In this document: in pieces, positions 53,692 to 63,559 of the stretch
Layout of the letters: every line of letters begins with the position of its first letter
Numbering within the stretch: position 1 is the first letter of the stretch
From: Arthrobacter sp. M4
Lineage (GTDB): Bacteria > Actinomycetota > Actinomycetes > Actinomycetales > Micrococcaceae
Direction: 5' to 3'
Length of the DNA stretch: 64,000 nucleotides
Assembly: GCF_020251205.1 (NCBI RefSeq)
Contig: NZ_JAIWYX010000004.1
Coordinates: 124,001 to 188,000 of the forward strand
Notes under the pieces: model-generated
Seen by the model: the letters and a program-made list of their open reading frames with translations, nothing else
Databases searched by the model: none
Told to the model about the DNA's origin: nothing
Translations under genes and position numbers: made by a program

Positions 53692-53908
53692 CAGGCGCTT
53701 TGGGCGATCCGCCCCCACCAGACACACCCTTTAAATGGCAAAGCGCCCGCCCCAATATTGGGAACAGGCGCCTTTGGGCGACGTGCCCCACCAGAACGCA
53801 CCCTTAAATGGCAAAGCGCCTGCCCCAGTATTGGGAACGGGCGCCTTTGGGCGACGCCCCCAACAGAACACACCCTTAGATGGCAAAGCGCCCGCCCCAA
53901 AAAGGGAA
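53692..53908. repeat. three tandem palindromic units of 71-73 bp
   Basis: Units 53692-53764, 53765-53837 and 53838-53908. Each starts GGCGCCTTTGGGCG (or a close variant), contains AATGGCAAAGCGCC and ends in a CCCCA...TGGGAA hairpin (the third unit reads AAAAAGGGAA), so GGCGC-TTTG and CAAAGCGCC can pair within a unit. The array begins 20 bases after the stop of the minus-strand polyprenyl synthase gene and could act as its terminator. Confidence 0.8.
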
Positions 53909-53927
53909 CGGGCGCGGCCAACAAACC

Positions 53928-55031
53928 TCAGCTGCTGCGGTCAACCACCGCGTAGGCGAAGTTGCTCAGCGACTCCTTGACCACGCCTTCCGGCAGAGGC
54001 GCGAGTGCCGCAACGGCATCTTGAGCCCATTGGCGGGCGATGACCCACGATTCGGCAGTCACCGGGTGGTTGCGAAGCGCCTCAACCGCCACGGCCAAGG
54101 CCTCATCTGAGCTGAGGTCGCCGTCGACCAGGTCCAGGACTTGTGAGGCCGCGGAATCTCCCTCAGCTGCGGCTTTCCGAAGCAGCAACACGGGCAGGGT
54201 GGGCACACCCTCCCGTAGATCCGTGCCCGGCGACTTGCCGGACTTGACCTTGACTCCTGTGACGTCGATAACGTCGTCGGCCAACTGGAAGGCCACGCCA
54301 ACCTTCTCGCCGTACTCCACCAAGACGTTCTCGTAGACCGGGTCAGCACAGGCAAAGATGGCGCCGAGCTGGCCGGAGGCAGCCACAAGGGAGCCTGTCT
54401 TGTCCGCAATCACAGAAAGGTAATGTGCCACGGGATCCTCGTCTTCACGCGGGCCCACAGTCTCGTGCAGCTGCCCGAGGCACAGACGCTCGAACGTACG
54501 GGCCTGGATGCCGAGAGCGCGGGGGCCGAGCTCTGAAACCAGGATTGATGCACGGGCGAAGATGAGGTCACCCGTGAGGATGGCTACGGAGTTGCCCCAA
54601 ACCTCGTGGGCCGTGGGCGCGCCGCGCCGGAAGGGCGCGGAGTCCATAACGTCGTCGTGGTAAAGCGTCGCCAAGTGCGTCAATTCGACGACGACGGCGG
54701 CCTGGACCACTTCGGGGCGGTCGGCGTCTCCGAGGTGCGCGCACAGCAAGGTCAGCAGGGGCCTGATCCGCTTGCCACCGGCCTCCACAAGGTGACGCGA
54801 CGTTGCGTCAGCCAGCGGATCAGAGTTCGCAATGGCTTCGCGGAGCTTCTTCTCCACTCGCGCGAGGTTGGTTGTGATGGCAGGGCCGAGATCGGGGTCG
54901 CGGGCGATAGCGGCGAAACCTGCGGGCAGCTGGAGGCCTGTAGCAATGGCCGTGGTGTTCAGATCCGGCTCTACGGAGACCGGAAGTCCGTGACCGGCGT
55001 GGGTCCAGCTATGTTCGGCGGAGTGTGGCAC
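53928..55031 (-). CDS. polyprenyl diphosphate synthase (menaquinone side chain)
   Basis: 367 residues, trans-isoprenyl synthase. First Asp-rich motif HDDVMD, second QLADDVIDV, with GGKRIRPLL upstream and KTGSLVAASGQLGA between. About 55 N-terminal residues are extra. The product chain length is not certain; menaquinones of this group commonly carry eight or nine units. It follows menJ on the same strand across ten bases. In mycobacteria the same neighbour pair is grcC1 and menJ. Confidence 0.9.
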   Translation of the reverse strand: MPHSAEHSWTHAGHGLPVSVEPDLNTTAIATGLQLPAGFAAIARDPDLGPAITTNLARVEKKLREAIANSDPLADATSRHLVEAGGKRIRPLLTLLCAHLGDADRPEVVQAAVVVELTHLATLYHDDVMDSAPFRRGAPTAHEVWGNSVAILTGDLIFARASILVSELGPRALGIQARTFERLCLGQLHETVGPREDEDPVAHYLSVIADKTGSLVAASGQLGAIFACADPVYENVLVEYGEKVGVAFQLADDVIDVTGVKVKSGKSPGTDLREGVPTLPVLLLRKAAAEGDSAASQVLDLVDGDLSSDEALAVAVEALRNHPVTAESWVIARQWAQDAVAALAPLPEGVVKESLSNFAYAVVDRSS

Positions 55032-55040
55032 GGGTTAACC

Positions 55041-56408
55041 CTAACGTTTACTTGCGGAAACCGCGGATTCGGCAAGGGATGCCTGCGGCGCTGCGAGGCT
55101 TCCCTGTGGGGAGGCGCCACGAGGCGCCATGTTGGAGGTGGCTGGAACCAAAAGTTCGAGCACGCGGATTACGCGGTCCTCGAATCCTTTGGCCGAGGGA
55201 TCGGCAAGGTTGGCCAGCATCCGCACCACGAACTTCATGAGCCACGGGATAGGCATGCCGGTTCGCAGCGCGAGCTTCATCACCGCTGGCTTGCCGATAA
55301 GGGCAGCGAACATACGGCCCAGTGTGAAATGCGAACCCCATTGGTCCCGAACATAGTCGGCATACCGGGCCAGATGAGCGTCCGTGTCCTTGCTGGTCCA
55401 GCCTGCGGAACGGGATCTGGACTCAGCATCAACGATGAACTGAGCCGCATACCGTGCGGACTCCATGGCATAGGAAATGCCCTCGCCATTGAAAGGGGAT
55501 ACCATTCCGCCGGCATCACCGAGCAGCATGAGGCCAGGTGCAAAGTGGGGTGTTCGATTGAAGCCCATGGGGAGTGCAGCTCCGCGGATCTCCCCTACCT
55601 GGTTGTCCGGTGTAAAGCCCCACTCTGTCGGCATGCCGGCGGTCCATTCACGAAGGACCTGCTTGTAGTCCAGCTTGCCAAACTCCCTGGATGAGTTCAG
55701 GATTCCGAGCCCCACGTTGGATGTTCCATCCCCGACGCCGAAAACCCAGCCGTAGCCCGGCAATGGCTTGCCGCTTTTGCCGGGGAGTTCAAGCCAACCC
55801 TCCATCCAGTCGTCGTTATGGCGGGGAGACGTGAAGTACGTGCGGACAGCCACTCCAATGGGGCGGTCGTCCCGCTTTGGCAGTCCGAGCGACACGGCCG
55901 TCCGGGTTGAGTTGCCGTCTGCGGCAAGGACGACGTCGGCATGGAAGTCACGCGTCTCGCCCGTCTTCCGACCGGCGTCGTCAAGGACGGCAGCCCGGGC
56001 TCCGACAACTCGGCCGTCGTTGTTCCTCAAGGCCTCAGTGACACTGTGCCGCTCCAGCACGATGGCGCCAGCCGCCTGCGCATGCCGGGCCAGCTCCTCG
56101 TCAAAGCCAAGGCGCGTGCGGATGAGTCCGTAGTCCGGGAAGTCCGCAACTTCGGGCCACGGCAATTCCAGTGTGCGTCCCCCTGCGATTAGCCGCAGGC
56201 CTTTGTTGCGGCGCCAGCCCTGGTCCTCGGCATGCGGGAGTCCTAGCTTCTGGATTTCGCGTACTGCCCGCGGAGTCAGACCGTCTCCGCAGACCTTCTC
56301 CCGCGGAAAGCTGGTCTTTTCCAGAACCGTTACGGGGATGCCAGCTTTTGCAAGGTAATACGCAGCGGTTGACCCTGCGGGTCCTGCGCCAACAATCAGT
56401 ACTTTCAC
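55041..56408 (-). CDS. menJ: menaquinone reductase MenJ / geranylgeranyl reductase-family flavoprotein
   Basis: 455 residues from GTG 56408 with AAGGA upstream; the frame runs into menG further upstream and is not used. FAD-binding VLIVGAGPAGSTAAYYLAKAG, FPREKVCGDGLTPRAV and LLGDAGGMVSPFNGEGISYAMESARYAA, characteristic of geranylgeranyl reductases. In mycobacteria MenJ saturates one isoprene unit of menaquinone; the setting here between menG and the polyprenyl synthase is the same. This predicts a partly hydrogenated menaquinone. Confidence 0.85.
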   Translation of the reverse strand: MKVLIVGAGPAGSTAAYYLAKAGIPVTVLEKTSFPREKVCGDGLTPRAVREIQKLGLPHAEDQGWRRNKGLRLIAGGRTLELPWPEVADFPDYGLIRTRLGFDEELARHAQAAGAIVLERHSVTEALRNNDGRVVGARAAVLDDAGRKTGETRDFHADVVLAADGNSTRTAVSLGLPKRDDRPIGVAVRTYFTSPRHNDDWMEGWLELPGKSGKPLPGYGWVFGVGDGTSNVGLGILNSSREFGKLDYKQVLREWTAGMPTEWGFTPDNQVGEIRGAALPMGFNRTPHFAPGLMLLGDAGGMVSPFNGEGISYAMESARYAAQFIVDAESRSRSAGWTSKDTDAHLARYADYVRDQWGSHFTLGRMFAALIGKPAVMKLALRTGMPIPWLMKFVVRMLANLADPSAKGFEDRVIRVLELLVPATSNMAPRGASPQGSLAAPQASLAESAVSASKR

Positions 56409-56457
56409 GATGTCCTTGGAATCAGCGTCCTCGAAACTTGGCCCGCGCCGGAGTCGC

Positions 56458-57216
56458 TCAGCGCGACGAACGCTTGACCTGACGGCGAAGTTTGGCAACG
56501 GGAACACTTGGGCGGTGCTCGGACCCCGGCTTGTTGGCACGGTGCACGGCGACGATTCCGCCGCTGAGGTTGCGGTAAGTGATATCCGACCAGCCGGCCT
56601 CCGAAAGCCAGTGTGCCAGGTGGTCCTGGTCCGGCCATGCACGGATGGATTCGGCGAGGTAGACGTATGCACCCGGGTTGGATGAAACCTTGGTGGCGAC
56701 CGCCGGCAGCGCGCGCATGAGGTACTCCGTATACATGGTGCGCCAGAGGGGGATGACCGGCTGGGAGAACTCGGCGATCACCAAGCGGCCTCCGGGCTTG
56801 GTCACGCGAAGCATCTCCTGGAGTGCCTTGTGCGGCTCATTCACGTTGCGGAGGCCAAACGAAATGGTGGTGGCGTCGAAGCTGTCGTCGGCAAAGGGAA
56901 GATTGGTGGCGTCCCCTGCAATGAAGTTGATGTCCGGGCGGCGGCGCTTGCCAACCTTGAGCATTCCGAGGGAAAAGTCGCAGGCAACGACGTCGATGCC
57001 GGCATCCGCGTAAGGTTCGCTGGAGGTGCCCGTGCCGGCAGCCAGATCCAGCACGCGCTGCCCGCGGTGCACCTCCATGGCCTCAACAACCACGCGGCGC
57101 CACCGACGCGTCTGGCCCAACGACAGCACATCGTTTACGACGTCGTATTTGGGGGCGACATCGTCAAACATCGTCGCAACTTCGTCCGGACGCTTTTCCA
57201 AGGATGCTCGGTTCAC
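56458..57216 (-). CDS. menG: demethylmenaquinone methyltransferase
   Basis: 252 residues, GTG start. UbiE/MenG methyltransferase: [25 protein letters not shown], the SAM-binding [21 protein letters not shown], and [13 protein letters not shown]. The last membrane-facing part ends with a basic tail. Methylates demethylmenaquinone, the last step of menaquinone synthesis. Divergent from menF. Confidence 0.9.
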   Translation of the reverse strand: MNRASLEKRPDEVATMFDDVAPKYDVVNDVLSLGQTRRWRRVVVEAMEVHRGQRVLDLAAGTGTSSEPYADAGIDVVACDFSLGMLKVGKRRRPDINFIAGDATNLPFADDSFDATTISFGLRNVNEPHKALQEMLRVTKPGGRLVIAEFSQPVIPLWRTMYTEYLMRALPAVATKVSSNPGAYVYLAESIRAWPDQDHLAHWLSEAGWSDITYRNLSGGIVAVHRANKPGSEHRPSVPVAKLRRQVKRSSR

Positions 57217-57379
57217 CCGTCAATTGTCGCAGACATCAAAGCCGAGGCATGCGCGGGCCCAGCGTATGTGGAGACCGCGTTACCGGACGGCGTATGTGGA
57301 AAACGTGGTAGTTCCTTAACCCACATAGCACCAGGCCGACGCCTGAACTCTTGGAAGCCGGGAGTACTGTTGTTCCATC

Positions 57380-58771
57380 ATGACCAGCACGCTCCGTACG
57401 CTCACAGTCCCCCTCGACGATGACGCATCACTTGGGGGGCTGCCCTCTTTTTTGGTCCGGAATGACGTCCTCTGTTGGGCCCGCCGGGAGGCCGGACTGG
57501 TCGGATTCGGCGAGCTCACCCGCTTCACGGCTATAGGGCCGGATCGATTCCTCGAGGCAGACATCTGGTGGCGGCACCTGGTCATCGAGGCTGATATCAC
57601 TGACCAAGTGGATCATCCCGGAACCGGCCCGGTGGCCTTTGGGTCCTTCGCTTTTTCCAAGACCTCCGCCCACCAGTCGCGGCTGATCCTGCCAGAACTC
57701 GTGGTCGGCATCCGTGACGGCCAAGCTTGGCTCACGCAGATGACGCTCGATGGAGACGAACTCACCCGTGCGGGGGCGCTTGCAGCCTTGCGCCGGTGGC
57801 TGGACGGCGAGGCCTCCCCGACAATCGAAAATAACGACGACGGCGAGGCGGCGCAGACGTCCGGGACTCCGATGACGAGCGTGCCTGGAATCAGCACCCA
57901 GCCGGCCACACTGGCCACGGGTGCCCTCAACGAGGCCGAGTGGATGCATGCGGTGGAGGCCGGGGTCCGCGAAATTCGCGCCGGAAAACTCGAAAAGCTC
58001 GTCCTGGCCCGCGACATTGTGGCGAGCCTGCCGGACGAGGTGAGTGCCGCCGTCGTACTCAAGGAACTGTCAGCGCGGTACCGCGAATGCTGGACGTACG
58101 GCGTTGACGGCCTGGTGGGCGCCACACCCGAGATGCTGATCCAGGTGGAAGGGCGCACGGCCCAGGCCCGCGTGCTGGCGGGTACGCTCGACCGGCGGGA
58201 CGCGGATGGCGTGGACGGCCCTCCGCTGGAGTTTGCCGAACGGGTGCTGGCCGGATCGGAGAAGCAGCGGCATGAGCACGAGATAGCAATCCAGTCGCTC
58301 ACCACACAGCTGGCACCGTTCTCCGAGGCAATGAACGCACACAGCGAACCTTTCATCCTGGAACTTCCCAACGTTTGGCATCTGGCGTCGGATGTCAAAG
58401 CCGAACTGGCGGATATCGAGGGCCACGTCCCCACCTGTCTGGCGCTCATCAACGCCCTGCACCCCACTGCTGCGGTGTGTGGCACGCCCACGTCGGTGGC
58501 AGGGGATCTGATTCGACGACTGGAGCACCTTGACCGGGGACCATACGCGGGACCGGTCGGCTGGCTGGACGCTGCGGGCAACGGGGAATGGGGCATCGCC
58601 CTCCGGGGCGCCGTCATCGAGGGCCCCCACACCGTGCGGCTGTATGCCGGCTGCGGGGTGGTTGAAGGATCACACCCTGAGGCCGAACTTGCCGAAACTT
58701 GGGCCAAGTTCCGGCCCATGCTCGAGTCGCTCGGAATCGAGCATGAAGCACCGGCCAGCGCGACGGCCTAG
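57380..58771 (+). CDS. menF: isochorismate synthase
   Basis: 463 residues. Chorismate-binding family: EWMHAVEAGVREIRAGKLEKLVLARDIVA, GATPEMLIQVEGRTAQARVLAGT, SEKQRHEHEIAIQSLTTQLAPF, and HPTAAVCGTP with GPVGWLDAAGNGEWGIALRGAVI near the C-terminus. A Thr/Gly-rich linker (about 145-180) separates the N-terminal part. Commits chorismate to menaquinone. No siderophore genes are nearby, so menF is favoured over entC. Confidence 0.9.
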   Translation: MTSTLRTLTVPLDDDASLGGLPSFLVRNDVLCWARREAGLVGFGELTRFTAIGPDRFLEADIWWRHLVIEADITDQVDHPGTGPVAFGSFAFSKTSAHQSRLILPELVVGIRDGQAWLTQMTLDGDELTRAGALAALRRWLDGEASPTIENNDDGEAAQTSGTPMTSVPGISTQPATLATGALNEAEWMHAVEAGVREIRAGKLEKLVLARDIVASLPDEVSAAVVLKELSARYRECWTYGVDGLVGATPEMLIQVEGRTAQARVLAGTLDRRDADGVDGPPLEFAERVLAGSEKQRHEHEIAIQSLTTQLAPFSEAMNAHSEPFILELPNVWHLASDVKAELADIEGHVPTCLALINALHPTAAVCGTPTSVAGDLIRRLEHLDRGPYAGPVGWLDAAGNGEWGIALRGAVIEGPHTVRLYAGCGVVEGSHPEAELAETWAKFRPMLESLGIEHEAPASATA

Positions 58772-58946
58772 CGATCCGAAGAATCCGGGATATCAGACGG
58801 CCCCTGACCAGCGCTCTTGATTTTTGCAAACAGAAGTTATCCAATGGTGAAACTTAGTTGCCTGTGATGCACATCTCTCGTCGACCTTTGAGCGTTACAC
58901 TATTAGACGTTTTGATACGGCATCCCCTGACACAAAAGGTAAAGAA

Positions 58947-59753
58947 ATGCAGATCTCACGAATGATCCTTGGGAACCCCAAGGTCAAGGTAGCGGCCGTG
59001 GTCGCTGCCGGCGCACTCGCGCTGTCGGCTTGTGCCGGTGGCGGCAGCAGCAGCGCCCCCACCGAAGCCGGCGGTGTGAAGCTCCTCCAGTCCGGCAAGT
59101 TGACGGTCTGCTCGGACATCCCCTACGAGCCGTTCGAATTCGTCAAGGACGGCAAGAACGTCGGTTTCGACATGGACATTGCCGCTGAGCTCGCCAAGGA
59201 CATGAAGGCTGAGCTGAGCGTTGTGGACAGCTCCTTCGAAGCCATCGAAACGGGCACGGCCCTCACGCAGTGTGATGTATCAATCTCCTCGATCTCCATC
59301 ACGGACACCCGCAAGTCGGTTATGGACTTCTCCACTCCGTACATGGATGACGACCTGACCCTTGTAGCCACCACCGCATCCGGCATCAACGGCTTGGATG
59401 GAGCCAAGGGCAAGAAGGTGGGTGTCCAGCAAGCAACCACTGGCGCCCAGTACGCCAAGGACAAGGGCATCGAAGCACAGCAGTTCGAGGACACGGGCCT
59501 CCTGGTCCAGGCGCTCAAGGCCGGAACCATCGATGCAGCGCTCGGCAACCAATCCGTGCTGGCCTACGGCATCAAGGATGACAGCAAGCTCAAGCGTGTG
59601 GAGAACTACGCCACGGGCGAGAAGCTCGGCATCTCCATCAAGAAGGGCAACACCGCCATGGCGGAGCAGGTCAACAAGACCCTCAAGCGCCTCCAGGACG
59701 ACGGCAGCCTGAAGAAGTACGAGACCACCTGGTTCGGCCAGGCCGCGAAGTAG
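58947..59753 (+). CDS. amino-acid ABC transporter substrate-binding lipoprotein
   Basis: 268 residues. Signal peptide ending in the lipobox L-S-A-C, followed by a Gly/Ser linker. SBP family 3 domain: GKLTVCSDIPYEPFEFVKDGKNVGFDMDIAAELAKDM and DVSISSISITDTRKSVMDFSTPYMDDDLTLVA. Typical of polar amino acid (glutamine, cystine, histidine-type) binding proteins. First gene of a three-gene transporter operon; the promoter region upstream is AT-rich. Confidence 0.9.
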   Translation: MQISRMILGNPKVKVAAVVAAGALALSACAGGGSSSAPTEAGGVKLLQSGKLTVCSDIPYEPFEFVKDGKNVGFDMDIAAELAKDMKAELSVVDSSFEAIETGTALTQCDVSISSISITDTRKSVMDFSTPYMDDDLTLVATTASGINGLDGAKGKKVGVQQATTGAQYAKDKGIEAQQFEDTGLLVQALKAGTIDAALGNQSVLAYGIKDDSKLKRVENYATGEKLGISIKKGNTAMAEQVNKTLKRLQDDGSLKKYETTWFGQAAK

Positions 59754-59850
59754 CCACCACGGCCTAAGCCCGATCGCAGCGGGGCCCCGACAGGACAATC
59801 GCCAGAGTCCATGCGGGGCCTCAGCTGCGCACAACGATTGTGAGCACACC

Positions 59851-60642
59851 ATGGCAATGACCGCCCGTCAACGCGCCAAAACCAGCCTCAACGTCCAAGC
59901 CGGAATCTTCGTGGTGGCCCTCGCCGCTGTGGTCCTGGCTGTGGACTGGAAGACCGTCAGTGAGAACGTCTTCAATTTCGCCAAGCTCGGACCGATGTTC
60001 CCTGGCATCATCCTGGTCGGCCTCAAAAACACCCTTATCTACACCGCCATGGCGTTTGTGGTGGGCCTCTCCGGCGGCCTCCTATTGGCGCTCATGAAGC
60101 TGTCCAGCTTCCCCCTCTACCGGTGGATCGCTACCGGCTACATCGAATTCTTCCGAGGCATCCCCGCCCTGCTGGTCTTCATTGCCTTCGGCTATGGCGT
60201 GCCGCTGGCATTCGGCTTCACCTGGGACGTCAACGTTGTGGTTACCCTGTCCCTGGGCATCGTGGCCTCGGCCTACATCGCGGAGACCCTGCGAGCCGGC
60301 CTGCAGGCAGTTCCGAAGGGACAGATGGAAGCGGCGCGCTCCCTCGGCATGCCGCACTGGCGCTCGATGGTCACCATCGTGATCCCGCAGGCCTTCAAGA
60401 TTGTGCTGCCGCCACTCACCAACGAGGTCATCCTGCTCACCAAGGACTCCTCGCTGATCTACGTCCTGGGCCTCACAGCCTCGCAGTACGAACTGACCAA
60501 GTTCGGCCGCGACGGCATCTCCAGCCTTGGCGCCGGCCTGACCCCGCTGCTGGTTGCCGGTGCCTTCTATCTGGTGGTCACCATCCCCCTGAGCCTCCTG
60601 GCCCGGAAGTTCGAAAGCCGCGCAGCGCGGACCAAGCGATAG
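59851..60642 (+). CDS. amino-acid ABC transporter permease
   Basis: 263 residues, with ATG 59851 or 59857. Six hydrophobic segments and the EAA loop [58 protein letters not shown] of the HisM/GlnP class. About 97 bases after the binding protein gene. A single permease implies a homodimer in the membrane. Substrate unknown beyond polar amino acids. Confidence 0.9.
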   Translation: MAMTARQRAKTSLNVQAGIFVVALAAVVLAVDWKTVSENVFNFAKLGPMFPGIILVGLKNTLIYTAMAFVVGLSGGLLLALMKLSSFPLYRWIATGYIEFFRGIPALLVFIAFGYGVPLAFGFTWDVNVVVTLSLGIVASAYIAETLRAGLQAVPKGQMEAARSLGMPHWRSMVTIVIPQAFKIVLPPLTNEVILLTKDSSLIYVLGLTASQYELTKFGRDGISSLGAGLTPLLVAGAFYLVVTIPLSLLARKFESRAARTKR

Positions 60643-60653
60643 GCAGGACAGTC

Positions 60654-61454
60654 ATGAACGACGTCGAACAGAACACCAGTGCGGCCCAGGTGAAGGCCGC
60701 CGGCGTAGCCATCAAGAACCTGCGCAAGTCCTACGGCACCAACGAGGTCCTCAAGGGCATCAGCCTGGACGTCTCTCCCGGGGAGGTTGTGTGCCTCATT
60801 GGGCCCTCCGGCTCCGGAAAGTCAACTCTCCTGCGCTGCGTAAACCTCCTGGAACAGCCCAACGAAGGCAGCATCCACGTGGGTGGTTTCGAAGCCACAG
60901 ACCCTGATGTGGACATCGACAAAATGCGCCGCAAGGTTGGAATGGTTTTTCAGCAGTTCAACCTTTTCCCGCACCTTAATGTGCTGCGGAACTGCACCGT
61001 CGCGCAGACCAAGGTCCTCAAGCGCAGCCAGGCCGAAGCCGACGAAGTGGCTCGGCGCAACCTGGAACATGTTGGTCTGGGACACCTTGCGGACCGCTTC
61101 CCCGACCAGCTCTCCGGCGGTCAGCAGCAGCGTGTGGCCATCGCCCGAGCGCTGAGCATGGACCCGCAGCTGATGCTCTTCGATGAGCCGACCTCGGCGC
61201 TCGACCCGGAGACCGTGGGCGACGTCTTGGCCGTCATGCGGAACCTGGCACGGTCCGGCATGACGATGCTGGTGGTCACCCACGAGATGGGCTTTGCCCG
61301 CGAGGTCGCCGACCGAGTGGTCTTTATGGACGGCGGCGTTGTCGTAGAAGAGGGCTCCGCGGAACACGTGGTTGGCGCTCCGACCCAGCCGCGCACCAAA
61401 GAGTTCCTCCGCCGCGTGCTGGATCCAACCCACATCGAGGTTGTGGAAGAGTAA
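60654..61454 (+). CDS. amino-acid ABC transporter ATPase (GlnQ class)
   Basis: 266 residues from ATG 60654; a longer in-frame ORF begins inside the permease gene. Walker [10 protein letters not shown], signature [15 protein letters not shown], Walker [15 protein letters not shown], switch His VVTHEMGFA. The first 25 residues are an extra hydrophilic leader. Starts 11 bases after the permease stop. A strong terminator follows. Confidence 0.9.
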   Translation: MNDVEQNTSAAQVKAAGVAIKNLRKSYGTNEVLKGISLDVSPGEVVCLIGPSGSGKSTLLRCVNLLEQPNEGSIHVGGFEATDPDVDIDKMRRKVGMVFQQFNLFPHLNVLRNCTVAQTKVLKRSQAEADEVARRNLEHVGLGHLADRFPDQLSGGQQQRVAIARALSMDPQLMLFDEPTSALDPETVGDVLAVMRNLARSGMTMLVVTHEMGFAREVADRVVFMDGGVVVEEGSAEHVVGAPTQPRTKEFLRRVLDPTHIEVVEE

Positions 61455-61497
61455 GCTCCCCGCTGTCCCGGCGCCATACGAAGTTCCAGGGCGTAAG

Positions 61498-61540
61498 AGA
61501 ATCCCCGGAGATGCTGAGTTCCAGCGTCTCCGGGGATTCT
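61498..61540. terminator. terminator after the amino-acid ABC transporter operon
   Basis: 19-bp stem with one G-T pair (61498-61516 with 61522-61540) and a 5-base loop, followed by TTT; lies between the convergent transporter operon and menD. Confidence 0.9.
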
Positions 61541-61570
61541 TTATGCGGGCTTGATGAGGCGCTTCCTGTG

Positions 61571-63523
61571 CTACGACCCCAGCAGCACGGTGCCAACGGC
61601 GGCAGCCACCGCTTCGGTGATGCGCGTGTGCAGTGCACGAAGGCCTGAGCGGTCCGCGCGGACCTCAACGATGGAACGGCCCTTGAGCGGCGACTCGAGC
61701 ACCGCGTCCAGCTCGGCCGCCGTCGAGACCTGTTGGTGTCCGACGCCGTACGCGGACGCCAGAGCCGCGATATCGACTGAGTGTGGGGTTCCGAAAAGCC
61801 GCTCGACGGCGGTGCCGTAGTTGCCGCCCGCCTCTACCTTGCCGTGCTCCAACAAGCCAAATATGCCGCCTCCAGCGTCGTTCAGTACGATGATCCGCAG
61901 GTCCGGGACCGGTTCTTCGGCGCCGAGGAGGAGACCGCCTGCGTCATGGAGGAAGGTCACGTCGCCCACCAATAGCGTGGTTTCTCGGCCGCCACCCAGT
62001 GCTATACCCGTCGCTGTGGAAATGGTTCCATCGATGCCAGCCAAACCGCGATTGGCGAAGACTGTGGCGAGCGGCGTGGCGGCAGGGGCGCCTGCCAGGT
62101 CCACGTCGCGGATTGCGTTGGAGGATCCGAGGACAAGGAGTCCCCGCGCGTGGGACCACACCGCTGCCCCCACAGCCGGACCGGTCAACGCTGCCAAACC
62201 AGGCCCTGTCGCGCCAGCGTTCGTGGCACCAGGCTCTGCGGCACCTGGCTTCGTGGGACCAGGCGCTACGGCACCAGACGCTGCGGCACCTGGCTTCGTG
62301 GCACCAGACTCTGCGGCACCAGACGCTGCGGCACCAGGCGCTGAGGCACCAGTTGTTGTGGCACCAGACTCGGTGTTGCCAGGCTCTGTGGCGCCAGGCC
62401 TCGTGGCCCCGGACTCGGTGTTGCCAGACGCAGCCCCTGCAGAACTGGCTGACGCCAGAACGCGCTCGACGGCGTGCTGGGCCGCGGCACCTGACATCAC
62501 CCAGGCGTCCAGCCACTCGGCTGCGCCCCTGCCGGAGAACTCGGCGAGCTCGGACAGGGTTTCGATGGGTGTTTCACGCCGCCGACCAGGCTCGTACCAC
62601 GCCACGGGAACGGGTTCATACAGCGCGGTCTCCAAGTCTTCCCGGGCCAGAAGCGCGGACACCGGGCGAGACAAGGTGGGCCGTCCAAACACGACAACCC
62701 GCTCAATGGGCATGGGTGAGTCCGGACCGAAATTGTCCAGCAGCAAGCGATACGGGCCAACCGCGTTTGGGCCAAAGCGCGCATTGGATGACGGTTCCGC
62801 GAGGAGCGGCAGGTGGTGGCTGCGCGCGAACGCTTCGGCGACGGGACCGGCGTCGTGCCCTGCCAGCACAACGGTTCGGCGCTCCGGAAGCTCCCTCGGC
62901 GACGGCGGCAGGTCCATCGGCTGGGGGCCAGCGTCGTAATGGAACGGCCGGCGCGAGGTGTGGGAGGGGAGCGCGTCGTCCGGAAGCGGCACAAGCGGCT
63001 CGCGGAAGGCGAGGTTCAGCTGGACGGGGCCGGGCGGTGTGCCTTCCAAGACACCGGTGGCAGCATAGATTCCGGTGTCGACCGCCCGCTGCGGGTCGTC
63101 ACCCGCCGGGACGTCGACGGCGAACCGGACGTGTTCGCCGAAAATGTCCAGCTGGATTGTGGTCTGGTTGGCGCCGGTCCCCCGGAGTGCTTCCGGCCGG
63201 TCCGCGGACAACACGATCAGCGGGACTGCTGCATGGTTGGCTTCCATCACTGCGGGCAAAAGATTCCCTACGGCGGTACCGGAGGTGGTCACGACGGCGG
63301 CGGGAGCGCCCGTTGACAGGGCAAGCCCGAGTGCCGTGAAACCCGCCGCACGCTCGTCGATGCGGACAAGGAGTTGCACGCGGCCGGCGGCTTCAGCCTC
63401 GGCAAGGGCATAAGCAAGCGGAGCCGACCGGGAACCCGGAGCGACAACGACGTGCCGGACACCGCCGTCGACCAGGGCCTTTACGGCGATACGGGCAGCG
63501 GCCATCGAGGTCAGCAAAGTCAC
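61571..63523 (-). CDS. menD: MenD (SEPHCHC synthase) with a pentapeptide-repeat insertion
   Basis: 650 residues against a usual 550-580. ThDP-dependent: N-terminal APGSRSAPLAYAL and the catalytic-Glu region DERAAGFTALGLAL; C-terminal ThDP motif GDVTFLHDAGGLLLG with VLNDAGGGIF. Residues 367-441 are 15 tandem pentapeptides beginning with Gly (GATKP, GATEP, GAAAS and similar), placed in the linker between the central and ThDP-binding domains. All catalytic regions are intact, so the enzyme is probably active. Adds the 2-oxoglutarate-derived unit to isochorismate. Convergent with the ABC transporter. Confidence 0.9.
   Translation of the reverse strand: MTLLTSMAAARIAVKALVDGGVRHVVVAPGSRSAPLAYALAEAEAAGRVQLLVRIDERAAGFTALGLALSTGAPAAVVTTSGTAVGNLLPAVMEANHAAVPLIVLSADRPEALRGTGANQTTIQLDIFGEHVRFAVDVPAGDDPQRAVDTGIYAATGVLEGTPPGPVQLNLAFREPLVPLPDDALPSHTSRRPFHYDAGPQPMDLPPSPRELPERRTVVLAGHDAGPVAEAFARSHHLPLLAEPSSNARFGPNAVGPYRLLLDNFGPDSPMPIERVVVFGRPTLSRPVSALLAREDLETALYEPVPVAWYEPGRRRETPIETLSELAEFSGRGAAEWLDAWVMSGAAAQHAVERVLASASSAGAASGNTESGATRPGATEPGNTESGATTTGASAPGAAASGAAESGATKPGAAASGAVAPGPTKPGAAEPGATNAGATGPGLAALTGPAVGAAVWSHARGLLVLGSSNAIRDVDLAGAPAATPLATVFANRGLAGIDGTISTATGIALGGGRETTLLVGDVTFLHDAGGLLLGAEEPVPDLRIIVLNDAGGGIFGLLEHGKVEAGGNYGTAVERLFGTPHSVDIAALASAYGVGHQQVSTAAELDAVLESPLKGRSIVEVRADRSGLRALHTRITEAVAAAVGTVLLGS
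62201..62425 (-). repeat. 15-bp tandem repeat inside menD (15 units)
   Basis: 225 bases of 15-bp units on the coding strand, each encoding Gly-x-x-x-x, mainly GATKP/GATEP/GAAAS forms. The period is a multiple of three, so gain or loss of units keeps the frame. Units differ at the third to fifth positions. Confidence 0.9.
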
Positions 63524-63559
63524 TGCTCCAGTCTATTTGCCGCTGAAACCCCGGAGATT

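Larger units (their letters stand above)
53128..53927. other. 800-base repeat-rich region without a real gene
   Basis: Holds a nine-unit minisatellite (53179-53450), a non-repetitive AT-richer stretch (about 53490-53650) and a three-unit palindromic repeat (53692-53908) next to the polyprenyl synthase stop. Reading frames here are produced by the repeats. Confidence 0.7.

Noticed and set aside
53735..53980. Plus-strand frame with repeated LNGKAPAP-type sequence
   Set aside because: Created by the three palindromic units and overlapping the end of the polyprenyl synthase gene on the other strand.
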